This document shows positions 8,533 through 15,974 of a stretch of 64,000 bases of DNA, piece by piece. The stretch comes from Pseudomonadota bacterium (GTDB lineage: Bacteria; Pseudomonadota; Gammaproteobacteria; Steroidobacterales; Steroidobacteraceae). The notes under the pieces are model-generated. The model worked only from the letters and a program-made list of their open reading frames with translations. It ran no database searches and was not told the origin of the DNA. The stretch is taken from assembly GCA_016720075.1 (NCBI GenBank), contig JADJXW010000002.1, forward strand, positions 62,001 to 126,000. The letters are read 5' to 3'. A program made the position numbers and the translations under genes. Each line of letters begins with the position of its first letter. Positions within the stretch are counted from its first letter, which is position 1.

Positions 8533-8729
8533 TTTGGCGCGCCGGGCACCGGGCAGGTACGGATGCCGAGCAGTGTGTACGCGGGACAGAAGCGGAACAG
8601 GCCCGTCGCCAGCGGGATGACGCCCAGGTAACCCCAGGGACCCACCTTGCCTGTGGCGGCCAGCGCGATCAGCGCGACGCCGACGATGATGCGAAGTATC
8701 CGATCGATTGTGCCGACATTGGCTTTCAT
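8529..8729 (-). CDS. DUF2892 (YgaP-type) inner membrane protein
   Basis: A 66-residue protein from ATG 8729, preceded by GGAGAAA. It begins with a short amphipathic stretch ANVGTIDRILRII, followed by two short hydrophobic helices and ending in the FCPAYTLLGIRTC segment, with two cysteines as in the membrane half of YgaP. It is the first gene of the leftward operon and faces the ArsR gene across 55 bases. In YgaP this part anchors the rhodanese in the membrane and may pass thiocyanate or sulfur species. Here the same parts are separate but translationally coupled. Confidence 0.87.
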   Translation of the reverse strand: MKANVGTIDRILRIIVGVALIALAATGKVGPWGYLGVIPLATGLFRFCPAYTLLGIRTCPVPGAPK

Positions 8730-8747
8730 GAGTTTCTCCACTTTGGA

Positions 8748-8781
8748 TTGACATTCTATCATTTATTTTCTAATTTGCGAA
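8748..8781. promoter_or_regulatory. Shared AT-rich divergent promoter of the ArsR and DUF2892 genes
   Basis: The 55-base gap is AT-rich, unlike everything around it. Rightward, a perfect -35 TTGACA (8748-8753) is followed after 15 bases by TCTAAT (8769-8774). Leftward, TTCGCA (8776-8781, read on the minus strand) and TAGAAT (8753-8758) are spaced by 17 bases. The two promoters overlap, so one bound repressor could block both. I found no clean palindrome to name as the operator. Confidence 0.6.
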
Positions 8782-8784
8782 ACA

Positions 8785-9105
8785 ATGAAATCAATTGAAG
8801 GCGCCGACGAGCTTGCCACGGCAGCAGAACATGCCGCCGATTTCCTGCGAACACTGGCTCACCCGGCAAGGCTGCGCATGGTCTGCGCGCTGCTGGGCGG
8901 AGAGCTGACCGCCGGCGAACTCGCCCAGCGCGCCGGCCTGCGCGCACCAGCGGTTTCGCAGCAGGCCACGGTGCTCGAGGCCGGCGACCTCATCCGCCGG
9001 CGACGCGATGCCCGCACCGTGTACTACCGCCTTTCATCCCCCGCCGTGCGCGCCCAGGCGCGCCTGCTGCACCGACTCTTCTGCAAACCCGGACCCCGGA
9101 GATAA
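8785..9105 (+). CDS. ArsR family repressor, persulfide-sensor type (BigR/SqrR/YgaV-like)
   Basis: A 106-residue winged-helix repressor. The helix-turn-helix spans about residues 42-70 (ELTAGELAQRAG, then APAVSQQATVLEAG) and the wing is RRRRDARTVYYRL. There are two cysteines, C34 in helix 2 and C100 near the C-terminus, 66 residues apart. That spacing equals the BigR and SqrR pairs, which form a tetrasulfide link with reactive sulfur species; metal-site ELCVCDL-type cysteines are absent. No Shine-Dalgarno is visible, and the predicted transcript begins only a few bases upstream. It probably controls itself, OsmC and thioredoxin, and the divergent sulfur genes. Confidence 0.88.
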   Translation: MKSIEGADELATAAEHAADFLRTLAHPARLRMVCALLGGELTAGELAQRAGLRAPAVSQQATVLEAGDLIRRRRDARTVYYRLSSPAVRAQARLLHRLFCKPGPRR

Positions 9106-9107
9106 CC

Positions 9108-9542
9108 ATGCACCCCTACCCGCACCTTTACGAAGCCTCCGCCGAAGGCGCGCCGGCGGACATCATTCAGGTCACCTCCCCGGGCCTGCCGACGCTGGCC
9201 ACCACGCCCCCTCCGCAGTTCGACGGCCCCGAGGGAACCTGGTCACCGGAAACGCTGCTCTGCGCCTCCATAGCGGACTGCCTGATCCTCACCTTCCGCG
9301 CGGTGGCGCGCGCCTCGAAGTTCGAGTGGCACCGCATCAGTTGCCGCACCGAGGGCACGCTCGAGAAGGCCGAAGGCGGCTCGCGCTTCACGCGCTTCGT
9401 TTCCCATGTCGCGCTGCATGTGCCCGCGGGCACCGATGCCGCCCGCGCCCGGACGCTGCTCGAGAAATCCGAACATGGCTGCCTGGTCGCCAACTCCCTC
9501 ACCGGCAAGCGCGAGCTGGTTGCCGAGATCATCGAGATCTGA
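9108..9542 (+). CDS. OsmC family peroxiredoxin-like protein
   Basis: A 144-residue OsmC/Ohr-fold protein. The two redox cysteines are C58 (in the helix ending ASIADCLILTFR) and C125 (in SEHGCLVANSL), a spacing close to that of E. coli OsmC. Such proteins reduce organic hydroperoxides, and some act on persulfides. It starts two bases after the ArsR stop and 13 bases before the thioredoxin gene, so the three form one operon. The partner reductant may be the downstream thioredoxin (inference). Confidence 0.88.
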   Translation: MHPYPHLYEASAEGAPADIIQVTSPGLPTLATTPPPQFDGPEGTWSPETLLCASIADCLILTFRAVARASKFEWHRISCRTEGTLEKAEGGSRFTRFVSHVALHVPAGTDAARARTLLEKSEHGCLVANSLTGKRELVAEIIEI

Positions 9543-9555
9543 AAGAAGCGCGCGC

Positions 9556-10002
9556 ATGACCGAGGCAACTTTCAAGGTGGTCTGCCCGCACGACGGCGCC
9601 ATCAATCGCGTGCCCCTCGCCCGCCTGGCCGAGAACCCGCTCTGCGGCGCCTGTCATGAACGGCTGTTCCAGGCCCAGCCCGTCGAGCTGGACGCAGCCG
9701 GCTTCGATCGGCACCTGTCGCAGGGAGAACTGCCTCTGCTGGTGGACTTCTGGGCAGCCTGGTGCGGCCCGTGCCGCATGATGGCCCCGGCATTTGCCGC
9801 TGCCGCCCCGATGCTGGAGCCCTACGTGCGCCTGGCAAAGGTGGATACAGAGCTGGCGCCGGAGCTTTCCGCCCGCCTCGCCATCCGCAGCATCCCCACG
9901 CTGCTGCTGTTCGTGCGCGGCAAGGAAGTGGCCCGGCATAGCGGCGCCATGACCCGCCCGGAGATGATTTCACGCTGGGTGGGCGATCACCTTCACAAGT
10001 AG
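9556..10002 (+). CDS. trxC: Thioredoxin 2 (TrxC-like) with an altered N-terminal zinc site
   Basis: A 148-residue thioredoxin with the active site WCGPC at residues 69-73 and the cis-proline loop SIPTLLLF. The N-terminal extension corresponds to the zinc-finger of thioredoxin 2, CxxC...CxxC, but the first pair reads CPHD: C10 is present, position 13 is Asp, and C30/C33 (CGAC) are intact. Zinc binding may therefore be weakened or use Asp as a ligand. I chose ATG 9556, preceded by GAAAGAAG, since the longer frame overlaps OsmC. It probably supplies reducing power for the persulfide/OsmC locus. Confidence 0.88.
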   Translation: MTEATFKVVCPHDGAINRVPLARLAENPLCGACHERLFQAQPVELDAAGFDRHLSQGELPLLVDFWAAWCGPCRMMAPAFAAAAPMLEPYVRLAKVDTELAPELSARLAIRSIPTLLLFVRGKEVARHSGAMTRPEMISRWVGDHLHK

Positions 10003-10032
10003 CGCGGCTGCGGCCGCCGCCGGGCCCCGTGC

Positions 10033-10038
10033 CATAAT
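10033..10038 (+). promoter_or_regulatory. Candidate -10 element upstream of the sigma factor gene
   Basis: CATAAT matches the -10 consensus in five of six positions and lies 63 bases before the sigma gene start. No convincing -35 is found 16-18 bases upstream. A GC-rich stretch with weak self-complementarity at 10004-10025 lies between the trxC stop and this site and might end the upstream transcript. Confidence 0.3.
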
Positions 10039-10100
10039 CCCGTCGCCAAGGATTTCCCTGATCGCGGCGTCATAAGGGGTAACAGGCCACGAGAGTGCCC

Positions 10101-10640
10101 ATGGACGACCCCCAGACCACGGTTCTGATACGACGGGCGCAGGATGGCAACGCCAGCGCCTTCGGCGAGCTGGTGGATAGCCACTACGACACCATCTACC
10201 GCTTCGCGTGGAAATGGTGCCGCCATCGCGCCAATGCCGAGGACATCGCGCAGCAGGCCTGCATCAAGCTGGCCGCGAGCCTGGCGCAGTTCCGCTTCGA
10301 GGCGGCCTTCACCAGCTGGCTGTACCGGCTGGTGGTCAGCTGCGCGCAGGACTGGCAGCGATCCCAGCAACGTCATCTGCACGCCGAGCTTTCCGGCGAC
10401 GAACTGCAGCCGGATGACTCCCGCACCGAAGATGCCATCTACATCGGGCAGCTGCTGGAGCAGCTGGAATCCCTTGGCGAAGGCATGAAGGAGACGGCGC
10501 TGCTGGTGCATGCCGAAGGCCTCAGCCACGCCGAAGCCGGAGCCATCCTCGGAGTTTCCGAATCCACCATTTCCTGGCGCGTTCACACCATGCGCAAGCA
10601 GCTGCAGCGGCGTGAACCCCTCGCGAGCATCCACGCATGA
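10101..10640 (+). CDS. ECF-type RNA polymerase sigma factor
   Basis: A 179-residue sigma-70 family protein without region 1 or 3. Region 2 runs from GNASAFGELVDSHYDTIYRFA to about residue 80 and includes the DIAQQACIKL segment; region 4 is the C-terminal helix-turn-helix (GLSHAEAGAILGVSESTISWRVH). I take ATG 10101, spaced five bases from GAGAG, over the GTG at 10095. The stop overlaps the next start as ATGA, so the von Willebrand protein is made in step with the sigma factor and may be its regulator or output, although it lacks a classical zinc anti-sigma motif. Confidence 0.88.
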   Translation: MDDPQTTVLIRRAQDGNASAFGELVDSHYDTIYRFAWKWCRHRANAEDIAQQACIKLAASLAQFRFEAAFTSWLYRLVVSCAQDWQRSQQRHLHAELSGDELQPDDSRTEDAIYIGQLLEQLESLGEGMKETALLVHAEGLSHAEAGAILGVSESTISWRVHTMRKQLQRREPLASIHA

Positions 10641-12703
10641 ACACGCATTCTTTCGAACACGAACTGAAGCAGCTGGCAGCCCCGCCGCCGGATCCGGCCG
10701 CCCGCGAACGCGCCAGGCGCGCCGCACTGGAAGAGTTCCAGCGCAGGCCGGGCACCGTGCATCAACTGCATTCGCCGCGCCGCTGGAGGCCGCTCGGCCC
10801 CTGGAGCAGCGGCCTCGCGGCGGCCAGCATTGCCGCGGTCGGCGTCGCCGTGTACTGGCTGCTGCCACCGGAGGAGCGCGTGCTCGCGATCGGCGAACCG
10901 GCAACGAGTCCCTCCGTGCCGACCTACACCGAACTCAAGCACGATGAGCCGGAACCGCCGCAGTCCAGCACGGCGCGGGCCGAAAGGTCGGCCATCACGA
11001 CCGCACCACCGCCACCGAAGATGGAACTGCCCGCCGTCGAGACGCCGCCCCCCGTCATGGACATCATGATCCCGCAGGAGTCATTGCCCGCCTCGGCAAT
11101 CTCGAATGCGACCGACAGAACCCGGCCTGCCGTGGCCCCTGCTCCGCCGCCACCGCCCCTGCAGGCCAGCACCAGAGCACTGGAGGAAGTGCAGGTCACC
11201 GGCAGCCGGCGCGTGAGCCGGGAGTTCGACTCGCCGATGGCGGTGACCACGATCATTGCCGACACGCTCGAAAGTGAAAACCGGGACAAGTTCCAGCATT
11301 TCGATGTCAACCCGGTGAAGCGCGCGGCGGAAGAGCCGGTCTCCACTTTCTCCGCCGATGTGGACACGGCTTCCTACAGTTACGTCCGCCGCCAGCTTGA
11401 CGACGGCGTGCTGCCACCCGCCGATGCGGTCCGCGTGGAAGAGATGGTCAATTACTTCGACTACGCGTGGCCGGCGCCCGCTTCGCGCAGCGCCCCCTTC
11501 CAGCCCACCATCACCGTGAGCGATTCACCCTGGGGAACGGGCAAGAAGCTGGTGCATATCGGCATCCGGGGCTTCGATCTGCCTGCGGCGCGCCGACCCG
11601 ACGTGAACCTGGTGCTGCTGCTGGATGTCAGCGGCTCGATGAACTCGCCGGACAAGCTGCCGTTGGCGCAGCGCTCGATGGCGCTGCTGCTCGACAGCCT
11701 GAAGCCCACCGACACCGTGGCCATCGTGGTCTACGCCGGCGCGGCCGGCCAGGTGCTGGCGCCGACCCCGGTGCGCGAGAAGCAGGCCATCCTGGACGCG
11801 CTGGGCTCGCTGCGGCCCGGCGGATCCACGGCCGGCGCGGCGGGCATACAGCTTGCCTACGAACTGGCTGGCCGCAGCTTCCGCAAGGACGGCGTGAACC
11901 GCATCCTGCTGGCGACCGACGGTGACTTCAACGTGGGCATCACTGATCGCGAAGCGCTGAAGAGCCTGGTCGAGCGCGAGCGCGACAAGGGCGTGTTCCT
12001 TTCGGTGCTCGGTTTCGGCCAGGGCAACTACCGCGACGAGATGGCGCAGACGCTGGCGCAGAACGGCAATGGCGTCGCGGCCTACATCGACACGCTTAAC
12101 GAGGCGCGCAAGGTGCTGGTGGAGCAGGCCTCTGCCGCGCTGTTCACGATCGCGAAGGACGTGAAGCTGCAGGTGGAGTTCAACCCCGCCACGGTGGCCG
12201 AGTATCGCCTGGTGGGCTATGAATCGCGCGGACTGAACCGGGAAGACTTCAACAACGACCAGGTGGATGCCGGTGACATCGGCGCGGGGCATGTGGTCAC
12301 CGCCATCTACGAGATCACTCCCGCGGGTTCTTCGGCGCAGCTGATCGACGAGCGTCGCTATGCCACCGGTACCGACGCGCCGCCGCGCGGCCGCGTGGCG
12401 CCGGGCGAGTACGGCTACCTCAGGATCCGCTACAAGCTGCCCGACTCCACCCGCTCGCGGCTGATCGAGTCACCCATCCGGACCCGCGCCTCGGTGCCCG
12501 CAGCGCTGCGCCAGGATGTGCAGTTCTCCACCGCGGTGGCCGGCTTCGCGCAGCTGCTGCGCGGCGGCCGATACACCGGAGGACTCTCTTTCGAGGACGT
12601 GCTGCGCGAGGCACAGGCCTCGCGTGGCGAGGACCCCTACGGTTACCGCGCGGAGTTCGTGCAGCTGGTGCGCCGCGCGATGCAGGCGCGCGGCATCCAG
12701 TAA
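10637..12703 (+). CDS. von Willebrand factor type A (YfbK-like) membrane protein coupled to an ECF sigma factor
   Basis: A 688-residue protein. Residues 1-50 are cytoplasmic and charged, a membrane helix spans about 55-76, and a long Pro-rich extracytoplasmic region follows. At about 183-192 is EEVQVTGSRR, which resembles the plug-domain start of TonB-dependent receptors. Then come the YfbK N-terminal domain (FSADVDTASYSYVRRQ, EMVNYFDY), the VWA domain with MIDAS motif DVSGS at about 329, and the C-terminal DUF3520 part. YfbK relatives are of unknown role. The topology, with a cytoplasmic N-terminus beside a co-translated sigma factor, would suit an anti-sigma function, but that is inference. 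Confidence 0.85.
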   Translation: MNTHSFEHELKQLAAPPPDPAARERARRAALEEFQRRPGTVHQLHSPRRWRPLGPWSSGLAAASIAAVGVAVYWLLPPEERVLAIGEPATSPSVPTYTELKHDEPEPPQSSTARAERSAITTAPPPPKMELPAVETPPPVMDIMIPQESLPASAISNATDRTRPAVAPAPPPPPLQASTRALEEVQVTGSRRVSREFDSPMAVTTIIADTLESENRDKFQHFDVNPVKRAAEEPVSTFSADVDTASYSYVRRQLDDGVLPPADAVRVEEMVNYFDYAWPAPASRSAPFQPTITVSDSPWGTGKKLVHIGIRGFDLPAARRPDVNLVLLLDVSGSMNSPDKLPLAQRSMALLLDSLKPTDTVAIVVYAGAAGQVLAPTPVREKQAILDALGSLRPGGSTAGAAGIQLAYELAGRSFRKDGVNRILLATDGDFNVGITDREALKSLVERERDKGVFLSVLGFGQGNYRDEMAQTLAQNGNGVAAYIDTLNEARKVLVEQASAALFTIAKDVKLQVEFNPATVAEYRLVGYESRGLNREDFNNDQVDAGDIGAGHVVTAIYEITPAGSSAQLIDERRYATGTDAPPRGRVAPGEYGYLRIRYKLPDSTRSRLIESPIRTRASVPAALRQDVQFSTAVAGFAQLLRGGRYTGGLSFEDVLREAQASRGEDPYGYRAEFVQLVRRAMQARGIQ

Positions 12704-14344
12704 TCAGCCCTGCGGCGCGAATGTATCGGCGCTGGCCTGCGGCCAGTACAGCTCGAACACCGCATGCGGCCAGGAAGCCTGGCCGTTCGCCGCGGCAAGC
12801 AGCTGGCCGGGACGGATGAACAGCAGCTGGTTGGATAGCAGACGCACCACATCCATGTCGTCACGCCGCACGATGTGCGTGGCACGGATCTGGTTCGGGT
12901 GCGTGAGCCCCGCCGCCTGCACCAGCTCCCGCAGCGCATCGAGCGTGTTCTGGTGGAAGTGGAAGACACGGTCGGCCTTGTCCTCCACCACCAGCGCCTG
13001 CTGGCGCACCGGGTCCTGCGTGGCCACGCCGGTAGGGCAGGTGCCGGTGTGGCAGTGCTGCGCCTGGATGCAGCCCAGCGCGAACATGAAGCCGCGCGCC
13101 GCATTGCACCAGTCCGCGCCCATCGCCATCAGTCGCGCCATGTCGAAGGCGCTGGTCACCTTGCCCGCCGCGCCGATGCGCACGCGGTCGCGCAGGTTCA
13201 GTCCCACCAGCGTGTTGTGCACCAGCAGCAGGCCCTCCTGCAGCGGCGCGCCGACATGGTCGATGAACTCCACCGGCGCCGCGCCCGTGCCGCCTTCACT
13301 GCCATCCACAACGATGAAATCCGGCACGATGCCCGTGGCGAGCATGGCCTTGCAGATGGCGAACCACTCCCAGGGATGCCCCATGCAGAACTTGAATCCC
13401 ACGGGCTTGTCACCCGACAGCTCGCGCAGCCGCTGGATGAACTGCAGCAGCTCGACCGGCGTCGAGAAGGCGCTGTGCCGCGCCGGCGAGATGCAGTCGA
13501 CTCCCTGCGGCACGCCGCGCGCGGCGGCGATCTCCGCGGTCACCTTGGCGCCCGGCAGCATGCCGCCGTGCCCGGGCTTCGCCCCCTGGCTGAGCTTGAT
13601 CTCTATCAGCTTGACCTGCGGATCCCGCGCGGCAGCGGCGAAGCGCTCGGGACTGAAACTGCCGTCGTCATTGCGGCAGCCAAAATATCCCGAAGCGACT
13701 TCCCAGATGAGATCACCGCCATGTTCGCGGTGGTGCACGCTGATCGACCCCTCGCCCGTGTCGTGCGCGAAACCGCCACGACGCGCGCCCTTGTTCAGCG
13801 CGCGGATGGCGTTGCCGGAAAGCGATCCGAAGCTCATCGCGGAGATGTTGAGGACGCTTGCGACATACGGCTGCGCGCGTTCGGCGCCGATCGCCACGCG
13901 AAAGTCGTGGGACTCAACCACTGTTGGCATCAGCGAGTGATTGATCCATTCGTAGCCGGCGGCATGCACATCCAGCTGCGTGCCGAAGGGGCGCTTGTCC
14001 GGATCACCCTTGGCCCGCTGGTAGACCAGCGAGCGCTGCTGGCGCGAGAAGGGATACGCCTCGGTGTCGCTTTCTATGAAGTACTGGCGGATCTCCGGGC
14101 GCACGAACTCCAGCAGGAATCGCAGGTGCCCGATCACCGGGTAGTTGCGCAGCACGGCGCGCCGCGCCTGCAGCGTGTCGCGCACGCCGGTCAGCACCAG
14201 CAGCCCGCTTGCCACCGGCCAGAAGGCGCCGATATGTCCAACCGACCAGCTCCAGGTGGCCGCGATGCAGCCGATGCCGCACAGCGTCCAGACCAGGTAG
14301 CGCATCGGCACGATGCGATCGATCGCATGCAACCAGACTGGCAT
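12704..14344 (-). CDS. FMN-binding glutamate synthase family protein
   Basis: A 546-residue protein with two N-terminal membrane helices (about 8-50) and then the FMN/Fe-S core of glutamate synthase: LNISAMSFGSLS, KLSQGAKPGHGG, VDGSEGGTGAAP and the cysteine cluster CIQAQHCHTGTCPTG. The glutaminase domain is absent, so it may act on another nitrogen donor or substrate. I place the start at ATG 14344 because GGGGGAG precedes it closely; the longer frame is less likely. The stop abuts the convergent VWA stop with no spacer. A divergent TetR gene lies 77 bases away and may regulate it. Confidence 0.88.
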   Translation of the reverse strand: MPVWLHAIDRIVPMRYLVWTLCGIGCIAATWSWSVGHIGAFWPVASGLLVLTGVRDTLQARRAVLRNYPVIGHLRFLLEFVRPEIRQYFIESDTEAYPFSRQQRSLVYQRAKGDPDKRPFGTQLDVHAAGYEWINHSLMPTVVESHDFRVAIGAERAQPYVASVLNISAMSFGSLSGNAIRALNKGARRGGFAHDTGEGSISVHHREHGGDLIWEVASGYFGCRNDDGSFSPERFAAAARDPQVKLIEIKLSQGAKPGHGGMLPGAKVTAEIAAARGVPQGVDCISPARHSAFSTPVELLQFIQRLRELSGDKPVGFKFCMGHPWEWFAICKAMLATGIVPDFIVVDGSEGGTGAAPVEFIDHVGAPLQEGLLLVHNTLVGLNLRDRVRIGAAGKVTSAFDMARLMAMGADWCNAARGFMFALGCIQAQHCHTGTCPTGVATQDPVRQQALVVEDKADRVFHFHQNTLDALRELVQAAGLTHPNQIRATHIVRRDDMDVVRLLSNQLLFIRPGQLLAAANGQASWPHAVFELYWPQASADTFAPQG

Positions 14345-14370
14345 GTCTCCCCCACGTTTCATCGCGGCTA

Positions 14371-14388
14371 CTCGCGAGGCGATATAAT
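14371..14388 (+). promoter_or_regulatory. Promoter/operator region of the tetR-family gene
   Basis: A perfect -10 TATAAT lies at 14383-14388, directly after the palindrome CTCGCGAG at 14371-14378. The -35 is weak (TTCATC at 14358-14363, spacing 19). An autoregulatory TetR dimer could bind the palindrome and cover the -10; the same gap must also hold the promoter of the leftward oxidoreductase. Confidence 0.5.
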
Positions 14389-14421
14389 GCACTGCCTGAC
14401 TGTTTCCCACCGGCCTCCCAC

Positions 14422-15042
14422 ATGAATCCGCCGCGCAAGCGACCGGGCGTACGCGCGCCCGGTCGGCCACGATCCTCCGCCTCCCGTGCAGCCATCCTCA
14501 AGGCGGCCTACCAGATCCTGCGCGAACGCGGCTTTGCAGGCTTCACTGTCGAGGGCGTGGCGGCGCGGGCCGGCGCAGGCAAGGCCACCATCTACCGCTG
14601 GTGGCAGACCAAGGGCACGCTGGCCATCGAGGCCTTCCTGGTGGCGATCGCGCCGCGCATGGATTCGATTCCGCACACCGATTCAGCCATCGCCGACCTG
14701 CGCCGGCAGATCCATGTGGCCGCGATGCTCTACCGGGGCCGCGTGGGGCAGTTGCTGCGCGAGCTGATCGCGCTGGGGCAGGAGGATTCGGAAACCAGCC
14801 GCGCGCTGCGCACCAACTTCGTCGAGCCCCGGCGCCAGGCAGCGCTGGGCGCGCTGCGCAGGGCCCAGGCCACCGGCGAAATCCGCGCCGACACCGACAT
14901 CGAAGTGCTGGCCGACGCGCTCTGGGGTCCGATCTTCCACCGGCTGCTGGTCACGCGCATGCCGCTGGATCGCGGCTTCATCGACAAGCTGCTCGACCTG
15001 GTGCTGGGCGGCGCGCGCGCGCCGCCTACTTCTCTTCGGTAA
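14422..15042 (+). CDS. TetR/AcrR family transcriptional regulator
   Basis: A 206-residue regulator. The N-terminal helix-turn-helix spans about residues 22-66 (ILKAAYQILRERGFAGFTVEGVA, then AGKATIYRWWQTK). The C-terminal part fits the TetR_C_11-like ligand-binding domain. The start is ATG 14422, 34 bases after TATAAT. It is divergent from the glutamate-synthase-like gene and convergent with a DUF6152 gene, which it overlaps by 17 bases. The ligand is unknown. Its likely targets are itself and the adjacent oxidoreductase. Confidence 0.88.
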   Translation: MNPPRKRPGVRAPGRPRSSASRAAILKAAYQILRERGFAGFTVEGVAARAGAGKATIYRWWQTKGTLAIEAFLVAIAPRMDSIPHTDSAIADLRRQIHVAAMLYRGRVGQLLRELIALGQEDSETSRALRTNFVEPRRQAALGALRRAQATGEIRADTDIEVLADALWGPIFHRLLVTRMPLDRGFIDKLLDLVLGGARAPPTSLR

Positions 15043-15427
15043 CGGCCAGCGGCTGGCCGACAACCGTGCCATCGGCCCGCTTCAACGTGCGCAGCCGCAT
15101 GTAGTTCGACCCATCGCGCGCTGGCCAGCCTTCCATCGTGACGGTCTCACCGACCTTCAGCGTGTCCTTCTTCCAGCCCCTGCGTACGAGTATCGAAGGC
15201 GAGTTGGTCTCGGCCTTCCAGATGACGGGGGCACCGTCCTGACCGGCGAGGCTGATGCGCACCAACCCATGCGGATTGCGGAACTGGAAATCCGCGACCG
15301 TGCCGCGCACGGTCACCGTGCGCTCGGAATCGAAGAAAACCGCGAAGGAATGGTGGGCATATGCCGTGCTGCCGGCGATCAGCAGCAGCATCACGGCGCA
15401 ACTGCGCAGCATGGATCTGGCAAACAT
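15026..15427 (-). CDS. DUF6152 family periplasmic protein, copy 1
   Basis: A 133-residue secreted protein. The start is ATG 15427, preceded by GGAGGTCGAGACATC. A signal peptide of about 22 residues ends TAYA, so the mature chain should begin HHSFAVFF. The rest is a small beta-rich domain (TVTVRGTVADFQFRNPHG, then VIWKAETNSPS, then KVGETVTMEGWPARDGS). Pfam gives this family no function. Copies 2 and 3 in this window (36066 and 57304) share the AHHSF start. It is divergent from a DUF6644 gene pair. Its 3' end overlaps the convergent TetR gene by 17 bases. Confidence 0.85.
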   Translation of the reverse strand: MFARSMLRSCAVMLLLIAGSTAYAHHSFAVFFDSERTVTVRGTVADFQFRNPHGLVRISLAGQDGAPVIWKAETNSPSILVRRGWKKDTLKVGETVTMEGWPARDGSNYMRLRTLKRADGTVVGQPLAVTEEK

Positions 15428-15490
15428 GATGTCTCGACCTCCTGACGGCCTATCCCTATACTCGATTAAAACCCGGGGGCGCGCACTACC

Positions 15491-15970
15491 GTGAATCTGC
15501 ATGAGTTCAGCGACTGGCTGTCCAACACTCCCTTCAGCCAGGCGATCCAGATCACTTCCTGGGCCATCCCCAGCATACAGGTCGTGCACATCATCTGCCT
15601 CGCGGCGCTGTTCGCCACGGCGCTGATGTTCTCGCTGCGCATCGCGGGCCGAGGCCTCGCCAACGAAGCGCTGCACGTGCAGGCGCCACGCTTCGCGCGC
15701 GCCATCCTGGTGCTCACCGTCTTCCTGCTGGTGTCCGGCACGCTGCTGATCACCGCCGAACCGGGCCGCACCATCACCAACCCGTCCTTCTACGCCAAGA
15801 TGATCATGCTGGCGATCGCGCTGGCCATCACGCTGTGGCTGACCTCGGTGTCACGCCGCCAGCTCGAATCCCCAAGGGGCGTGCATGTGGCTGCCGCCAT
15901 GTTCGTGATGCTGCTGTGGGTGGGCATCATCTTCTGCGGGCGTTTCATCGCCTATGTCGAATCCTACTGA
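15491..15970 (+). CDS. DUF6644-like membrane protein, A subunit type (copy 1)
   Basis: A 159-residue protein with four predicted membrane helices, starting at GTG 15491; no ATG in frame fits. The first half reads FSQAIQITSWAIPSIQVVHI and continues to FSLRIAGRG; the C-terminus is FCGRFIAYVESY. The same pattern (SQAIQ.T, a helix-1 His, LRI.GR, GR.IAY) recurs in the protein at 57809, so the two define an A type. The next gene encodes the B type. The conserved membrane His suggests a metal, heme or quinone site, which is inference. The family has no assigned function. Confidence 0.82.
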   Translation: MNLHEFSDWLSNTPFSQAIQITSWAIPSIQVVHIICLAALFATALMFSLRIAGRGLANEALHVQAPRFARAILVLTVFLLVSGTLLITAEPGRTITNPSFYAKMIMLAIALAITLWLTSVSRRQLESPRGVHVAAAMFVMLLWVGIIFCGRFIAYVESY

Positions 15971-15974
15971 GGGC

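Noticed and set aside
12875..14425. A 516-codon open frame on the plus strand
   Set aside because: It is antisense to the glutamate-synthase-like gene, which has the FMN and Fe-S motifs in order.
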